DNA of 64,000 nucleotides from Escallonia rubra (GCA_033065855.1 JAVXUO010003160.1:186001-250000); one strand, 5' to 3'. Counted from the stretch's first letter, positions 31,036 through 43,462 are shown. Notes: a model not told the origin generated them from the letters alone. Translations and numbers: made by a program.

Positions 31036-33376
31036 CACTATAAAAAAACATAGAGGAGCGGCACTGCTGAAGACACAAAATTACAACGAAAAGACAAGAA
31101 ACAAACAGAGACGGAAGTAGCACTAATGGTCAATCCGTTGCATTGCCGAGAGAAGACGGGAGAAGCAAAGCCATTGTACGCCACCCTCAGTGGCCGCTGT
31201 AGATGAAAGTCTTTGAAAAGAAAAAAAATGAAGAGAAAGCTAATCACATCGACACCGACACCAGCACCGAGGAGGCACGGTGAAGCACCCGATTGCAGCA
31301 CCGTCATCAACCGCTAAGCTGGCACCGTTGCACTAAATGTCCCACTGTAGTCGGTCTGCAAGAAAAAAAAATGGGGTACTCAAACCCAATTTCGACTTTG
31401 TCACCGTCAATGGATCTATGCCACTGTTAACAGACCGCGGCCAGGATAAGCAGTACTTTCAAACTCCCACCAATAGAGCAGTTACAGGCAAATAAAAGGC
31501 TACATTACCCTTTCGTTTAAGCACCTCAACATCCTCAGGGAAGACTTGGCCGAATCTTCGGCGATGGTGGTTCCCTGGCACCGGTGCCATGGCTTTTCTT
31601 TTCTTGAATGAGACGTTATAGGATACACAATGCACATCAGGCGATTTTGTTCCTTTACATTACAAAATCTTATTTATTATGTTACCCTGTAAATATGCAT
31701 ATGTAACATTCCTTAGAGCCTACACATGTGTATTAGTCACTAAAACATTTTGTTGTGCCGAATATTCGGCGATGGTGGTTCCCTGGCCCCTGGCACCGGT
31801 GCCCTGGCTTTTCTTTTCTTGAAGGAGACGTTATAGGATACACAATGCACATCAGGCGATTTTGTTCCTTACATTACAAAATCTTATTTATTTTGTTACC
31901 CTGTATATATGCATATGTAACATACCTTAGAGCCTACACATGTGTATTAGTCACTAATAACCTGTATAAATAGACTTGTTTACACACGACATAATTGCAC
32001 AAGGGCTATGAGTTTAAGCATCAGCATGCTTAGGATGCACTTCTGTATTGCTTACGTACTGTAGCCTAGACCCATTCATTTTTTATTTTGGTCGAGCATT
32101 GTCTAATTGCTTCAATTGGCAAAGCATGTTCGTGTCTTCCAAGTGCTAATAAATTTTCATTAAACTCCACTTGCGTCACATAGTACGACAGACCCCAATT
32201 GTCTAGTCGATAAGGTACTAATGGAGCCACAATATGATTATTGCTCTCATTTCAGTACTAAAAACATAGTTGCACTTATCAGCTCATATGTTTTCTTGCT
32301 ATATTTTTGTGTCACGTGCTTTTTCCTGTTGCAAGGCTTTGTACTACACCCAATAACTTCAACAATAGCGTGCAAACCGCTTCATCCACGAAGAATAAGT
32401 TTACAACCCCCTGTGGCTTTAGTTACACTTAGAGCTTCAACAGCAGCATCCTGGCTGTAAGGCATTGCATGCTGACTTGTGTAATGAAGATGCATCAGCT
32501 ACAAGAAATCTGGTAACCCTGACAACTTTGCCAGTCTATGCTTATAATAAGGTCAGTTCGCCTGGTAAATCCGAGAGCTTGTGCATGTGAAACTAGCAAA
32601 TTAAAGTCAATTTATGGTTGCAAAAGATAGTTGTACATCACTATACAACATTCAGTGACATTTTGCTTAGATGGACTCCGTATCCTCTACCTGTCAGAGA
32701 GGCTCTGCGTCCTCTACCTTTATCTGGTCGTCTGGTCGACCATACATACTATGGTCCGTAACATTTTGTTGCTCATACAACTTCTTTTACAAGTATGCCC
32801 TACACAACGATTGGAATGTCATCATTCCATCTATGCCTTCTCCGCCAAAGATATATATGACAATGTGATCATTTTCGTAGGAGCTCTGACCTTCCCTATA
32901 ATATGGCTGAGTAGCACAACGTGCTTGCCACCATTCAAGTGACGCAAAAGCCCATCGAGCAACTGCAAGCCTAGATTAAACTTCCCCCTTGGACACATCA
33001 AGCACGAAAAACCACCAACTCTCAACGGCAACCTGTCCTCTAACGCCTAATTTATTCTCTTCATTATGAGCTGCTTTCATACCTGACATCCAAGGTCACC
33101 TGATGGTGAGAATCAGAAATAACCTCATCTTGTGCATTACCAGATAGTCAGGACCATTAGGATGGCCACATCAAACTTGCTAATGACGAGGAGTGTAGTC
33201 ATCCCAAGAATGTACAGTCCAAGGACAGATATTATGAGTCTCACTAGCCTACGTTAGCCGTGCTTGAGCCGCTCTCATGACCATCACTCTGAGAAGCTCA
33301 AATCACAGCGCCAGTCATCCCCTGGTGCCCTTTTGTAGAAGACATCTGAGCTTTTCTAAACTTGCCACTTTAACTA
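31036..33376. other. No recognisable gene; one 200-bp tandem duplication
   Basis: A tandem duplication occupies about 31556-31745 and 31762-31965. Both copies contain CGGCGATGGTGGTTCCCTGG, GAGACGTTATAGGATACACA and AGAGCCTACACATGTGTATT. The rest, including short frames at 32221-33031, gave no recognisable domain on either strand. Confidence 0.5.
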
Positions 33377-33529
33377 TTGTAGAAACCCCGTTTTTGTAGT
33401 CTTGTGTTTATTTATATATTGTTGGCTTTATTGGTAATTGAGGTTTATTATCATAACGAGTGTAGGCCTAGTGGTAGGAAATAAACAGCCTCATCTGGAT
33501 GAGCTGTAACCCTTAGAAATTAAACATCT
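33377..33529 (+). repeat. Short 5' fragment of a TGTAGA-type LTR
   Basis: It begins TGTAGAAACCCCGTTTTTGT, like the starts of the LTRs at 26703, 49592 and 59618 (minus). Only about 150 bp remains before copia RNase H sequence begins. It marks where the copia element's 3' end was lost. Confidence 0.35.
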
Positions 33530-35035
33530 TCTTGGACTGATGTTGAACAAGTAACATACTCTGACTCCATCGTGGATAGGGCGATACGAGTCTGTTTCTT
33601 GCTGCACCAAGAGATAGCTCCACTTCCTAGTATTAATGCATAACCTAAAGTGGATCCGTGCTCATCTCTATCACCGTCCCAATTAGTATCGTTGTATCCT
33701 CTCAATCTCAACCATGATAAAACAGGGCGAGACCAGGGTTTTCACATAGGTTTTGAAGAATCCTTCTCACTGCATTCCAATAAGCGAATCCAAGATTACT
33801 CTAATAAGGACTAACCATTCCAACTGCATAGCAGATGTCTGGATGCATACACAGTATAGCATATATCAGACTCCCTACTACAGCTACATAAGGCACTTTG
33901 GACGTCCGATTCTTTTCATCATTATTCTTTGGGCATTGCTCTATGCTTAAAGTACACATCATGTCCAATGGAGTAGCCACCGCATTTTGAATTATTCATA
34001 TAGAAATGTTCAATGACTTTCTTGATATATGTCTCTTAAGACAAATTGAGAAGTCTCTTTAGACGACCATGTATGATTTTAACCCGAGCACATTAATAAC
34101 TTCTCCCATATCCTTCATCTCAAAAGTTGAGGACAACCTCCTTAGTGGCGACAATCGAAGTCATGTCATTAACAGCTAAAAGAATGTCATCCACCTACAA
34201 AGAAAGGATCAAAATACTTTTCTTAGATCGTTTTACATAAACGCAATGGTTTTGTTTAATCATCTCAAAACCTAAGGACGTAATGGCATGATGAAATCAA
34301 AAGTAACATTGCCTAGATGATTGTTTGAGACCATATAAAGAATGTTGAGTCGGCAAACTTTGTGCTCATGTCCCTTGACTTCTAAACCCGCAGGTTGAGC
34401 CATATAAATCTCTTCGTCTAGCTCTCCATTGAGAAACATAGTTTTAACATCCATCTGAAAAAGTTCTAAATCTTGCAGGACGACAATAGCTAGGATCAGG
34501 CGAACATAATCAATCACCACCGAGGATAATGTATCGTCATAGCTCACACCCCACGGTTAGGTATAGCCTTTTGCCTTAAGATGTGCCTTATACTTGTTAA
34601 TTGACCCGTCTGCCTTGCTCTTGACTTTTAAAACCCATTTGTTTCCAACAGTCTTGCGCCCATGCAGAAGGTCAACCGACTCCCAGACTTGATTCTTCTC
34701 CATTAAGCTTAACTCATCCTTCATTGCAACCATCCACTCATTGCTAACAGATGAAGATAAGGCTTCTTCTACAAAAGTGTGCTCATTTTCATCAGCTGGA
34801 GTGCACATAAGAATTTTTCCGTCAATCTTAAAATAATGACGTGGAACTCTTCCCCGTGCTCCTCTATGGAGTTGAGAATCTTTTTGAACTTGATGGTCTT
34901 AATGGCGTGCACCCATCGTATGAGATGCTCCCACTAGGTTGATGGTCACTTACTATCTTCAGCATCAACCGGTTGAGAAATAATTCTCCACCTTCACTAA
35001 TTGTTATAGTTTCCGAAGTTAGAGTTCTAGCCTGT
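33530..35035 (-). pseudogene. Copia RT and RNase H remnants
   Basis: RT (RVT_2) begins near 34810 with MCTPADENEHTFVEEAL and KNQVWESVDLLHGRKTVGNK. It continues at 34547-34290 with LILAIVVLQDLELFQMDVK and FLNGELDEEIYMAQPAG. The copia RNase H end shows GYNDTNWDGDRDEHGSTLGY, AISWCSKKQTRIALSTMESE (33711-33540). The YVDD region is deleted or scrambled between them (about 33720-34270). The gene is dead. Confidence 0.85.
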
Positions 35036-35576
35036 ATAGATGTACATGTACAGTAGGGAGGAGAAGATAATACAAAATATGGTTGCCTCATATTTATGTT
35101 GTTCCAGTCTTGACACTGACAAATTCATAATTAACCTTCGTCCTAATGCACCTGCATCATTATGCCCCCACACTCGAAGTACTAACATTCCACAGGGCAA
35201 TATTTTCACCACATATTTAAATGTTCTATTTTCAACAGGAAGAAAGAAAGGGGTTTACGAAAACATATATCAATCAGATAGGTTAATTGTATACCTTCCG
35301 AAGTTGACATAAATAGGGTCAAGACATAATAAATGGTTAATTGTCCTTTATTTTGAATGCACATATTATACTGCACACTAAGCACCATCTCAAATCTTTC
35401 TCCAAACCAGACTGATACTATTTAGTGTCTTGAATTGGATAAAACCAAAGTAGTAAACTAAGATGATCAAAGCAGATAAATATATGCACAAGTCAGGATG
35501 AAGCTGACAAAATAAAAGCAAAATTCTTCATCGAGACAGAATATTACCGTTTTGATATAAAATGCCATACTTTTAC

Positions 35577-35711
35577 CTGGACGCACGAGCGAAATCGAGG
35601 CGCCTTGCCACTTCAATTGTTCACTTACATCATCAGGGTCCAGTTGCAGGAAAATGTAGTAATAATTGAAGAATGCTATTAACAGAATGTTTGTTGGGAG
35701 ATAAAAAGCAC
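35577..35711 (-). pseudogene. Captured exon of a chloroplast SecY-type translocase gene (SCY2-like)
   Basis: The minus strand shows a splice acceptor (CGCTTGCAG), a 135-nt open exon and a donor (GTAAAA). The exon encodes AFYLPTNILLIAFFNYYY, IFLQLDPDDVSEQLKWQGAS and ISLVRP. This is the SecY transmembrane segment followed by the cytosolic LDP-DVSEQLK-QGA-IP-VRPG loop. From memory it resembles SCY2, the second chloroplast SecY of plants, more than the thylakoid SCY1. Changes such as W for the usual R after QLK and S for P before LVRP suggest relaxed selection. No neighbouring SecY exon was found. Retained introns imply capture at DNA level rather than from mRNA. Confidence 0.7.
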
Positions 35712-35976
35712 CTGCAAGCGATTATCTTGTTAGAGAGGAAAAAAAACATTCCAAAGTATTAGCAAAGGAGAAAAAGCATAGTCAGACTGGTGGATGTAAA
35801 TGGAGAAAAACTAGCTGGCACTAAGCTGGAAACTAAACCAAAACTATTTGAAGGAGAAAAAGGAAAAAAAAAAGTAAGTATAAATTGGCATCTTAAACGC
35901 TGATACCTCATAAATGTTTAGAGAAATATGTCTGAGACTAATTCGATGGCTCCAAGTAATAAGACGGTGTTTTAAG

Positions 35977-36320
35977 ATATGTTACATGGACTCTTCAAAA
36001 TGCGTGACCTACCCGTGTCGAACACTCGACACTTGGACATGGATACCGGATATGTGTCCGACACATCTTATAGGATATGCCATTCATAACACTATCTTAG
36101 GTGTTTCTTTTAGTTCATTATTGCTTTGAGATGATATCAGTTTTGAATTAAAACAATGTGTGTCACATAAAACACCAGGTTAACTAACGAGCAACTAAAA
36201 AATAACAATAGATCGAAATATTTTGCCGTGTCCTCGTGTCTTGGGTTATGGAAAGTAGACAAATCCCACACTTGGACACGTATCTGACTCGGACACTCGT
36301 ACCGAGTCCATATAACATAG
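35977..36320. mobile_element. hAT-like MITE, 344 bp, second copy of the 7123-7463 family
   Basis: The left end is ATATGTTACATGGACTC and the reverse complement of the right end is CTATGTTATATGGACTC. Flanking 8-mers GTTTTAAG and GTTTTCGA share 5 bp and are decayed. Internal GTGTCCGACAC, GGACACTCG and CTTGGACA motifs match the other family members. Confidence 0.65.
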
Positions 36321-36370
36321 GTTTTCGAATGGCAAGGAAAGTACTTGCTTGCAAATAAGCGAATAAAAGG

Positions 36371-37720
36371 TTTTTAAAAAAGTGGCTTCAACCTCCTCAA
36401 ACTCATATATAAAGGTCAAGATTCTTACTTGCGTCTCCAATGCTAGGAAAATCACTCTCTATGAAATCGACATCACGAGACTCTATTTCAGTCTTTCCAC
36501 CATTTAGATGTTCACCATACATCACATAACCTTTAGAGTTTTCAGATCATCTTAAGAATATACTCTTTTTAGCTCTAGGCCCTAGTTTTCCGTACTTATG
36601 AGAAGAAGTACTATGAACATAACCTACTGAGCCAAAAGGGTGCAAGTTAACCAATTTGGCTTTTAGCCATTCCAAACCTCATATGAGGTGGATTTGGTTG
36701 ATTCTGAAGGAACACGATTAAGTACATAGGCTGCAGTCAAAAGGGCATCCCTTTAAAAAGATAATGGAAGGTTTGATTGAGCCATCATAGACCTAACCAT
36801 ATCCAACAATGTTTTATTCATTCTTTCCACAACACCAGTTTGTTGTGGAGTATTAGGAATAGTAAGTTGCATCTTGCATGTGTATCCCTTTTTTCCTCAC
36901 ATAACTTCTTGAACTGATTGGACAAATATTTTGCGTCCCCGGTCAGTGCGATATTTTTATAAACTCTTCTCCTTCTGATTCTCAAAATCTGCTACAAAGC
37001 GTTTTAAACAATCCAAAGTTTCATAGTGGTGAGATATTAGATACACATAACCATGTGGCATATAATCGTCTATTAGTGTAAGGAGATAAAGGCGCCATGG
37101 CTTGCCTTTACACTCATGGGTCTATTTATGTCAGATTGAACTAGCTTAAGTGGCTGAATTGCTCTCACAGCCTTTCCAAAAAACTTCATCCATGCTTTAC
37201 CAGCTAAATAAGCCTCACATGTTTGTAGATTGACTTTTGTGAATGGGCCCCAAAGGCCTTCTGTAGCCAAAAGAGTGATTCTATCTTTGCCTAGGTGGCC
37301 CAGTCTTGCATGCCAGGTGGTAGAATCATTCACAATATTAGCATTTATAACATAAAATAAGAAGACTAAGAACCAGTTAAATAGAATTGAAATAAATTAT
37401 CCATTCAAAAACCGTGTCTAAAAAAAACATCATCAGAAAAGATGTCTGATTTAGTACCCCTAGAATTAAGGAAAAACCATTGTCTAATAAAGCAGTAACC
37501 GAAATTAAATTAAGCCGAACAATGGGTACATAACGTACATCCTCAAGATGTAACGTGCGCCCAGTACGCATTTGAGCTGGTAAGAACAAACCCCTAGTAC
37601 CTCCTCCGAGCTTTTGTTTCCCATGAAGATATGCTTGATTCCCACTCGAATCCAGTTGTAATCTATGAACCCATCTCGATCACGTGCTACATGTTTTATT
37701 GTACATATATCTACAAACCA
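36371..37720 (-). pseudogene. Copia protease and integrase remnants
   Basis: The protease remnant shows HVARDRDGFIDYN and GNKSSEEVLGV (37700-37590), with DICT where DTGA is expected, so the active site is lost. The integrase N-terminus has WHARLGHLGKDRITLLATEG and TCEAYLAGKAWMKFFGKA (37320-37160). Further on are SDINRPM, a YETLDCLKRFVADFENQ region and a SKGYVMYGEH segment (36550-36500). Several stops interrupt the frame. Confidence 0.8.
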
Positions 37721-37733
37721 TATAGGTAGGGAA

Positions 37734-38650
37734 TCAACATCCATCACATGTAAGGAAACGTATAACTGAGAGAGATTCAGAAGGTACCCTCTTCGGCTCA
37801 GCATAATCACAAATAAAATGTCCTTGCTGTTGATAGTTGTAACATTTGATTTTAGACGAATCTTTTTTCCCACCATGTTTTCCTCTCTTACGTTTCTTTA
37901 TTTTCCCTTCCATTGGCACAGAAGTGCTAGCCTCACCTTTATTACCTTTCTTATTTTGTCTTTCGCGCTTGTCATTTGCATTGCGCCATCCCCCTTGGGC
38001 AACATAAGTAAGGGTCTTGTCAGTATCTTGAGCCTCAGTCTCAAGGATAACATGCTGTGAAACATCATAAAAGTTCTTGATGTTTTCACTATGAGTCAAT
38101 ATCTTTTCAAGTTGGCTCATGAGGTAGGAAGGGACCTTATGACAGCCCTGACTTGCTGCTCATCTGTGAGCTCATGGCCAACATCCCTTAGATTACCACC
38201 CTTAGATGTTCATTGATGGTATGCTTAGGTTCCTTTGTGTATTCCTCAAACTTAATCACAAGGCTACAAAATCGCGTAGTTAAGGTTCAACCAAAAGAGA
38301 ACTTGAACTGATCCCATAAAGTTTTGTAAGTTGGAAGTTCACCAAACTGTTCGATTAGATCATTTTGCAAGATGCTCAACAAGGCGTAGCACGCACTACG
38401 ATCCTCGAGCAAGATGCTCAACAAGGTGTAGCACGCACTACGATCCTTCTCATGCCATTTCTGGTACGCAGTGTGGTCTCGTAGGGGTTGCCTCTCAGTG
38501 GGTCCGACCATCTATTTGGTCAAGTGGTCCTTGAGCTCTTGTTCATTCAGCATGAATTTCATCTTTTTGTACCAAATATCATAATTATCTCTGTTAAGTT
38601 TCTCACCCTTAATGAGATAAAAAAATGACATTCCAGGTGGCTATTTGTTC
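37734..38650 (-). pseudogene. Copia gag remnant
   Basis: Gag shows LPTYKTLWDQF, a lysine-rich stretch (KGNKGEASTSVPMEGKIKKR) and a CCHC-like knuckle with mutated spacing (CYNYQQQGHFICDYAEPKR, near 37830). A 42-bp in-frame tandem duplication (38367-38408 and 38409-38450) repeats the peptide DRSACYxLLSIL. There are stops upstream and downstream. Confidence 0.75.
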
Positions 38651-39043
38651 ACTACATTAGTTTGCGTACGGAAAATGAATTTAGCTATATATCCTTTTAT
38701 TTATTCAAAAAAATTTCAAATGAAAAATATTATCCTTCCTCACATCATGAAATCGAAAAATTTGATAAGCTCGTAATCATCTCCCATGTATATGAGTTTG
38801 GAAAATATTTTCTAAATAACTTTTTTTTCAATAAATTTCATATCATATAATCCACAATGTAATAAATCATTCACATGATAATTTAGATTAATATAAAATT
38901 GCACCATACAACAAGGTGCGCAAGGACTCCATTGAGGCCTCTTGCCATTAAAAATTGATGTTAAGAAAAATATAATATAAATAATATGCGTGCAAAATTA
39001 CATCCCAATATAAGGCTTTCTAGAAAGATACAGGAAAATAATA

Positions 39044-39415
39044 CTCCCTGCGTCCCATGAAATTTGATCATTTTTTCTTTACACGCATATTAAAGATTTA
39101 GGCCATATATTGTGTGTTTTTCATTCTATTCTTTATAGAGAGGAAGGGAAGAAAGTAGGTCAGGAGAGAGACAACGAGTTATAGGAGTGTTAAATGTGGA
39201 GAAAGAAATAGAATAAAAAAGTGTAAGAAGGTGAGCCACGATAGAGAATAATGAGTTGGTGGAGAGTTAAATGTAGAGCGATAAATAGAATAAAAAAAGT
39301 ATAAAAGGGTAAAAATGTAAAAATGACTACATCGTCTTTCTTGATTTGGAAGTGATCAATTTTTGTGGGACAGTTCAAAAAGAAAATATGATCAATTTAT
39401 GTGGGACGGAGGGAA
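39044..39415. mobile_element. Stowaway-type MITE (Tc1/mariner), 372 bp
   Basis: The ends are CTCCCTGCGTCCC and, as reverse complement, TTCCCTCCGTCCC, the known Stowaway terminus. TA flanks both sides (39042-39043 and 39416-39417). The TIR extends into a TGATCA-TTTTCTTT block on both ends. It is inserted in the copia element's untranslated leader. Confidence 0.9.
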
Positions 39416-40916
39416 TACAACTCTGAGAATCCTATTACAAACTACTTCAATAAAACAAATGGAGATTCCCCACAGTACGTTATTTTCAAAAGAACTTTCT
39501 TAAAACAAAAATAAACACATAAAACACAACTTTATTTAGAATGTCAATATAATATCACACATTTGCCCTAAAACTAGCATGCTCAAATCATAAGTTAACA
39601 GGACAATTAAATGGATGAATAAGCCACATTTTCCTTCCAAACAAATGGGCAACGAGGCCTTGAAAAAATTGGTTTAAGAAAAATGTATGGGCTTAGCAAA
39701 GCCCAAATAACAATTATACCAGCAACAATTGCATAATTAAACCATAGTGCGAATCAAGGCATGCTTGTTAAACAAAATTCATCTATGTCATAAGCTCTCC
39801 AAAATATTTAAAATTTCTTCCCACGAAGTGCAAAAAATTAATATTAATGCATTATTCGTATTTTTTGGGATCACAAAAATGACATAAAAATACTCACAAA
39901 TAGCCAAAAGTCGAGAGATCAATTCTTGAAAAATGACAAACATTAAATCCAACCCTAGTATACCCTTTGAAATTTAAGAAAAAATCTGTGTATAAAATAA
40001 AAATTTTAAGTTAATTACTTGGTAAAAATTCGTTTAAAAGTTAAACAAAATACACACAAAGGGTATAAAGATAATTTTTGACTCCATAAAAAAACTCAGA
40101 AAGCCAAAACAAAGCTCCACTTCCCCGTGGTGGGGTAAAACCGGCCAAAAAACCACCTCCGCGTGCCACACGCACCACCGTGCGCGTGAGGCAGTGTCTA
40201 GAGAGCTTCTAGAGCGTGGCGCCTGTAGAGCACTGCCCGCATGCATGCCTCGGCTTCGCAGACGTGTGCGGCTGAGCTTGGCACCCGTGACATGCGCGTT
40301 TGTGACTCAGCTTCGCGCGTGTGCGGTTCAGCCTTGGCTGGCATGTGGCGCGCTTGCGCTACTCGACTTGATGCATGGCGCGCGTGCAGGGTTGGCTTGG
40401 CACGTGACGCGCATCCGCAGCTTGGCTGATGCGTGGCATCTCGGCTTGAGTGCGTGCTGTACATGGCACTATTCATCTTCTTCCCATGAAACCTTATTTT
40501 TTTCAGCAAATTTCATGCCACGAGGCCAACTTCCGAAGGCCATATCTCTCTCGCTTTTAAGCCAAATAATGTGTGCTTTATATTGTTGGAAAGCTTATGC
40601 AACATAAATTAACTCTGTATTAACCAATTATGATAAGACCAAATATCATGCATCGAATTTGAGCCCCAAAACTCAAAAAACCATTGTTTTCCAAAAAATA
40701 AACTTGTGATTTTTCACAAATCATGTGTCGAGTGATCACAAAATTTTATGAAGTTCATCCTCAAGCATAGGGGAACAAAACCATATAATTATTTTTCTAA
40801 ACATGATTTAAAATTTTGATTTTTTCTTGATGGGTCTCATTCATGCGAATTGAAAAAACATCGTAACATGCACATAAATTATACTAGAGTGTTATAAGGC
40901 GAATCAACAAGTAATC
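39416..40916. other. Copia leader region with a GC-rich tract
   Basis: No gene is seen. From 40140 to 40470 the DNA is rich in GCGTG/GCTTGGC/GCACG words, an irregular repeat, and open frames there on both strands are compositional. The rest is AT-rich and untranslated. Confidence 0.5.
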
Positions 40917-40931
40917 ATGGTCTGATACCAA
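40917..40931 (-). other. Primer-binding site of the copia element
   Basis: On the minus strand this reads ATTGGTATCAGACCA, close to TGGTATCAGAGC, the complement of the initiator Met tRNA 3' end used by most copia elements. It directly follows the LTR end. Confidence 0.75.
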
Positions 40932-41360
40932 TGGAAAAACTTTAGACATCTACCATGTAACGCATAAGGGGTTCGGGAACACACCGTACGAGGTATCCCA
41001 AAAATTCCGATGAAGGATCTTTGTTTTTACGAGCCTTCAACACGATTGATCTCTTATTGCAAGTACGGAAAACGGCTACTAGAGTCGAGTTCCTCATTCA
41101 CGAACCAATCCTAGACCTTGGTGACGCTCTAGAGAGAGTGCAATGGGGGAAGGGAGTTTTTATTTGTAGGGAAAACATTTATCATATGACTTATGACTTC
41201 TCTTGTTTCTATTGGGATATCTCTAACCATTATATAGTGATAGTATTAGAGACTAACTTTATTTCAAACACTTAGGAGATAAAGACTGTATTTATCTCAA
41301 ATATATACTTTGGGGATAAATATGATATTCTCTAATTAACTGTAATCATTCTGACTAACA
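40932..41360 (-). repeat. 5' LTR of the copia element, about 429 bp
   Basis: It begins TGTTAGTCAGAATGATTACA on the minus strand and ends TTTTTCCA just before the primer site. TG...CA ends are present. The outer boundary is inferred because no second LTR is available for comparison. Confidence 0.6.
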
Positions 41361-41439
41361 AACATTATCTGTTAGTAGGCGGATAATGGTACATCGACCT
41401 ATTTTATAATATAATAGAAAGGCAATATAGAGTGGGAAT

Positions 41440-42480
41440 ACACAGACGGTTATGGGGTTGCTTCTCCAAAAACATTTGCAAATGTCACTCGAACAAAATG
41501 TGAGTTCAATTAAGAATAAGCTTGTTTTTGTACCACTAAAAAACCTAAATGAATCAAAGGCGTGGAATACCCCCAAGATGTGGCAATACTCCATTGTAGC
41601 CAAAGTGATAAGGGGTCGGCCTTCATTTAGTGTTGTGTAAGGCTTTCTAGATCGAAAATGGATACAATTCATAAACTTACAATGAGCTTGCTTAAGTCTA
41701 GTGTCTACATTGTTAACTTGAAAAGTTTTGGCGCTTAATCGCAGATTTTCTTAGTCTTTTAACAATGGACAATTGGTTACCAAACTTGGGTTGCCTATGG
41801 TAGCTTTAGAGAATGAGGGCCTTAAAATTCTCCCCATGTGGATCGAATTGCGTTATTTTCCGCAACACTTTTGGTCAAACTAAATGCTTAACAAAATTAC
41901 CAGATCCATCGGAATTCCATTATTCACTTATAACATGACTGCCAAAAAGGGCAGGCTTACTTATGCTTGAATCTTTATAGATAGTCAGTTCACTGAGAAT
42001 ATTTCAATCAAAGGACCCGATGGCTCCATTTATAATCAAAAGGTTGTCTATGAATGGTACCCTGTCAAGTGTGACTTTTGTAAAATTTTGGGTCTTCAAG
42101 GGAACAGACGCTATGAGAAACCAAAGCTACACCAAGTATGGCAAATAAAAAATTATGTCCAAGAACTGAGTAATGAGACAACTTCCGCTGCTATAGAGCC
42201 TAAACAAAGGGCTAAAGTTATACTGCAGCCACAAGTGGAATCTATTAGTTCTTCAAATCGATTTAACAACTTCATCGGGCCTGAGGATTCAAATGAACAG
42301 GGAAATACCAATCATCCTCAAGAGAAAGAGCAAGGACCAATGGTACAAGCTAGCAATTTAATGCCTTTACCCAATAAGAGGAAAGCACGGGCAATAACCA
42401 GGGTAAGAGCAACCCACATGGCAGAAAAAAAAGTTCTAAATAAAAACAAACACGATTGGAGGAAGGAATGTTAGGAGTTT
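41440..42480 (+). pseudogene. LINE ORF1 (DUF4283-type nucleic-acid-binding protein), degenerate
   Basis: The plus strand shows WQYSIVAKVIRGRPSFSVV then GFLDRKWIQF, and after frameshifts MWIELRYFPQHFWSN, IGIPLFTYNMTAKKGRLTYA, IKGPDGSIYNQKVVYEWYPV and KCDFCKILG. These follow the DUF4283 plus zinc-knuckle order of plant L1-type LINE ORF1. The knuckle keeps KCDFC but lacks a clear later Cys/His pair. A hydrophilic C-terminal tail is open to 42474. It probably belongs with the endonuclease/RT at 48340-49590. Confidence 0.75.
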
Positions 42481-42819
42481 CAAAGACCTTGTAAAGCAGT
42501 ATGAGGTGAGAAAACTGAGTAATAAGACAACTTTCATTGTTATAAAGTGTTCCCAACCTATCTTGGCTACACCTATAGGCCCACTGGGAGTCCAAATTCT
42601 CACGACACGTCGATACATTCAACGGTCAACTTTTCAACGCTTATAAGCCGGTCAAAGCATAACATAATCAAGTCACTTATATTTTCCCTTTGTGAAGCAG
42701 CCTTGGTGTGCCTTCCCCCTTAAGGGGGTCGGCCACCTTGGGGGGGTCGGCCACCTTAAAGGGTCGGCCCCCCGGGGGGGTCGACAACCTACCTTGACAA
42801 CCGACTACCGTCTTTCGCG

Positions 42820-43260
42820 GTCGCGCACCGTAGTCTCGATAACCGTCGCTCGCCACCGCGCTCCGTCGTCGCGACGACCGTCGTTCGTCGCCGCGTGCCG
42901 TCCATGCAACGCTCTCCTGTCACCCGTGTGCTAGCTCCGCGACTACCATCACCCGCGCGTCGCCTTCCGCGACCTTCGTCGCCCACGTCCGCGCGCCAGC
43001 TTTGCGACTCCCGTCGCCCGCGCGCCCTCTCCGTTACCTTCGTCACCTGCGTTCACGTGATGGCTACGCGACTACCGTCGCCCCCGCGTCGTCTCCGCAA
43101 CAATCTTCCCCCGCGCGCCAGCTCCGCTACTCCTATCGCCCGCGCCCGCATCCGCGTGACAACTCCGCGACTCCCGTTGCCCCGCCGTCTTCGCGACCTT
43201 GGTCGCCCACGCACCGCACTCTCTATAGTGCTCACTCACCACCGGTGGTCTCATGACGCT
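42820..43260 (+). repeat. GC-rich degenerate tandem repeat, about 33-36 bp period
   Basis: Recurring words are CTCCGCGACT(A/C)CC, GTCGCCCGCGCG and CGCGACCTTCGTCGCC. Open frames on both strands through this tract (for example 42895-43314) are arginine/proline-rich and follow from composition. Confidence 0.7.
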
Positions 43261-43462
43261 CATTGTCATCCGCGGGTTCTCGTCGCGACAATCGTCACTC
43301 GCGGCCATGCATAGTCATATGGGTGCCGACTCCGCGACAACTATCACCTGCACGCTCTTTAAGAATCGAGGCCACACCATGCGCCGTGCCACTTACACAA
43401 CGTGCCCCGGCACCAGGTATTATCTCGCGACCCACGCGCCACAATCGCGTTACATGTTTCAA

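Larger units (their letters stand above)
35036..36370. mobile_element. Insertion within the copia element carrying a SecY-type exon and a hAT-like MITE
   Basis: Copia coding sequence stops near 36370 (after GDASKNLDLY and the EFEEVEAT stretch, minus) and resumes near 35035 (SIQARTLTSETITISEGG, minus). The 1.3 kb between is not copia-like. It includes the hAT-like MITE at 35977-36320 and a spliced-looking exon of a host SecY gene at 35577-35711. Exact ends and target duplication could not be fixed, so the vehicle is unknown. Confidence 0.55.
33530..41360 (-). mobile_element. Ty1/copia LTR retrotransposon, 3'-truncated and interrupted
   Basis: Read on the minus strand: a 5' LTR (41360-40932), a primer site (ATTGGTATCAGACCA, 40931-40917), a long leader with a GC-rich tract and a Stowaway MITE, then gag, protease, integrase, RT and RNase H, in copia order. 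The integrase/RT junction is split by about 1.3 kb of foreign DNA (about 35040-36370). No 3' LTR is present; the RNase H region breaks off near 33530. Confidence 0.85.

Noticed and set aside
32221-33031. Possible gene fragments on both strands
   Set aside because: No recognisable domain, start or splice pattern; kept only as unassigned DNA.
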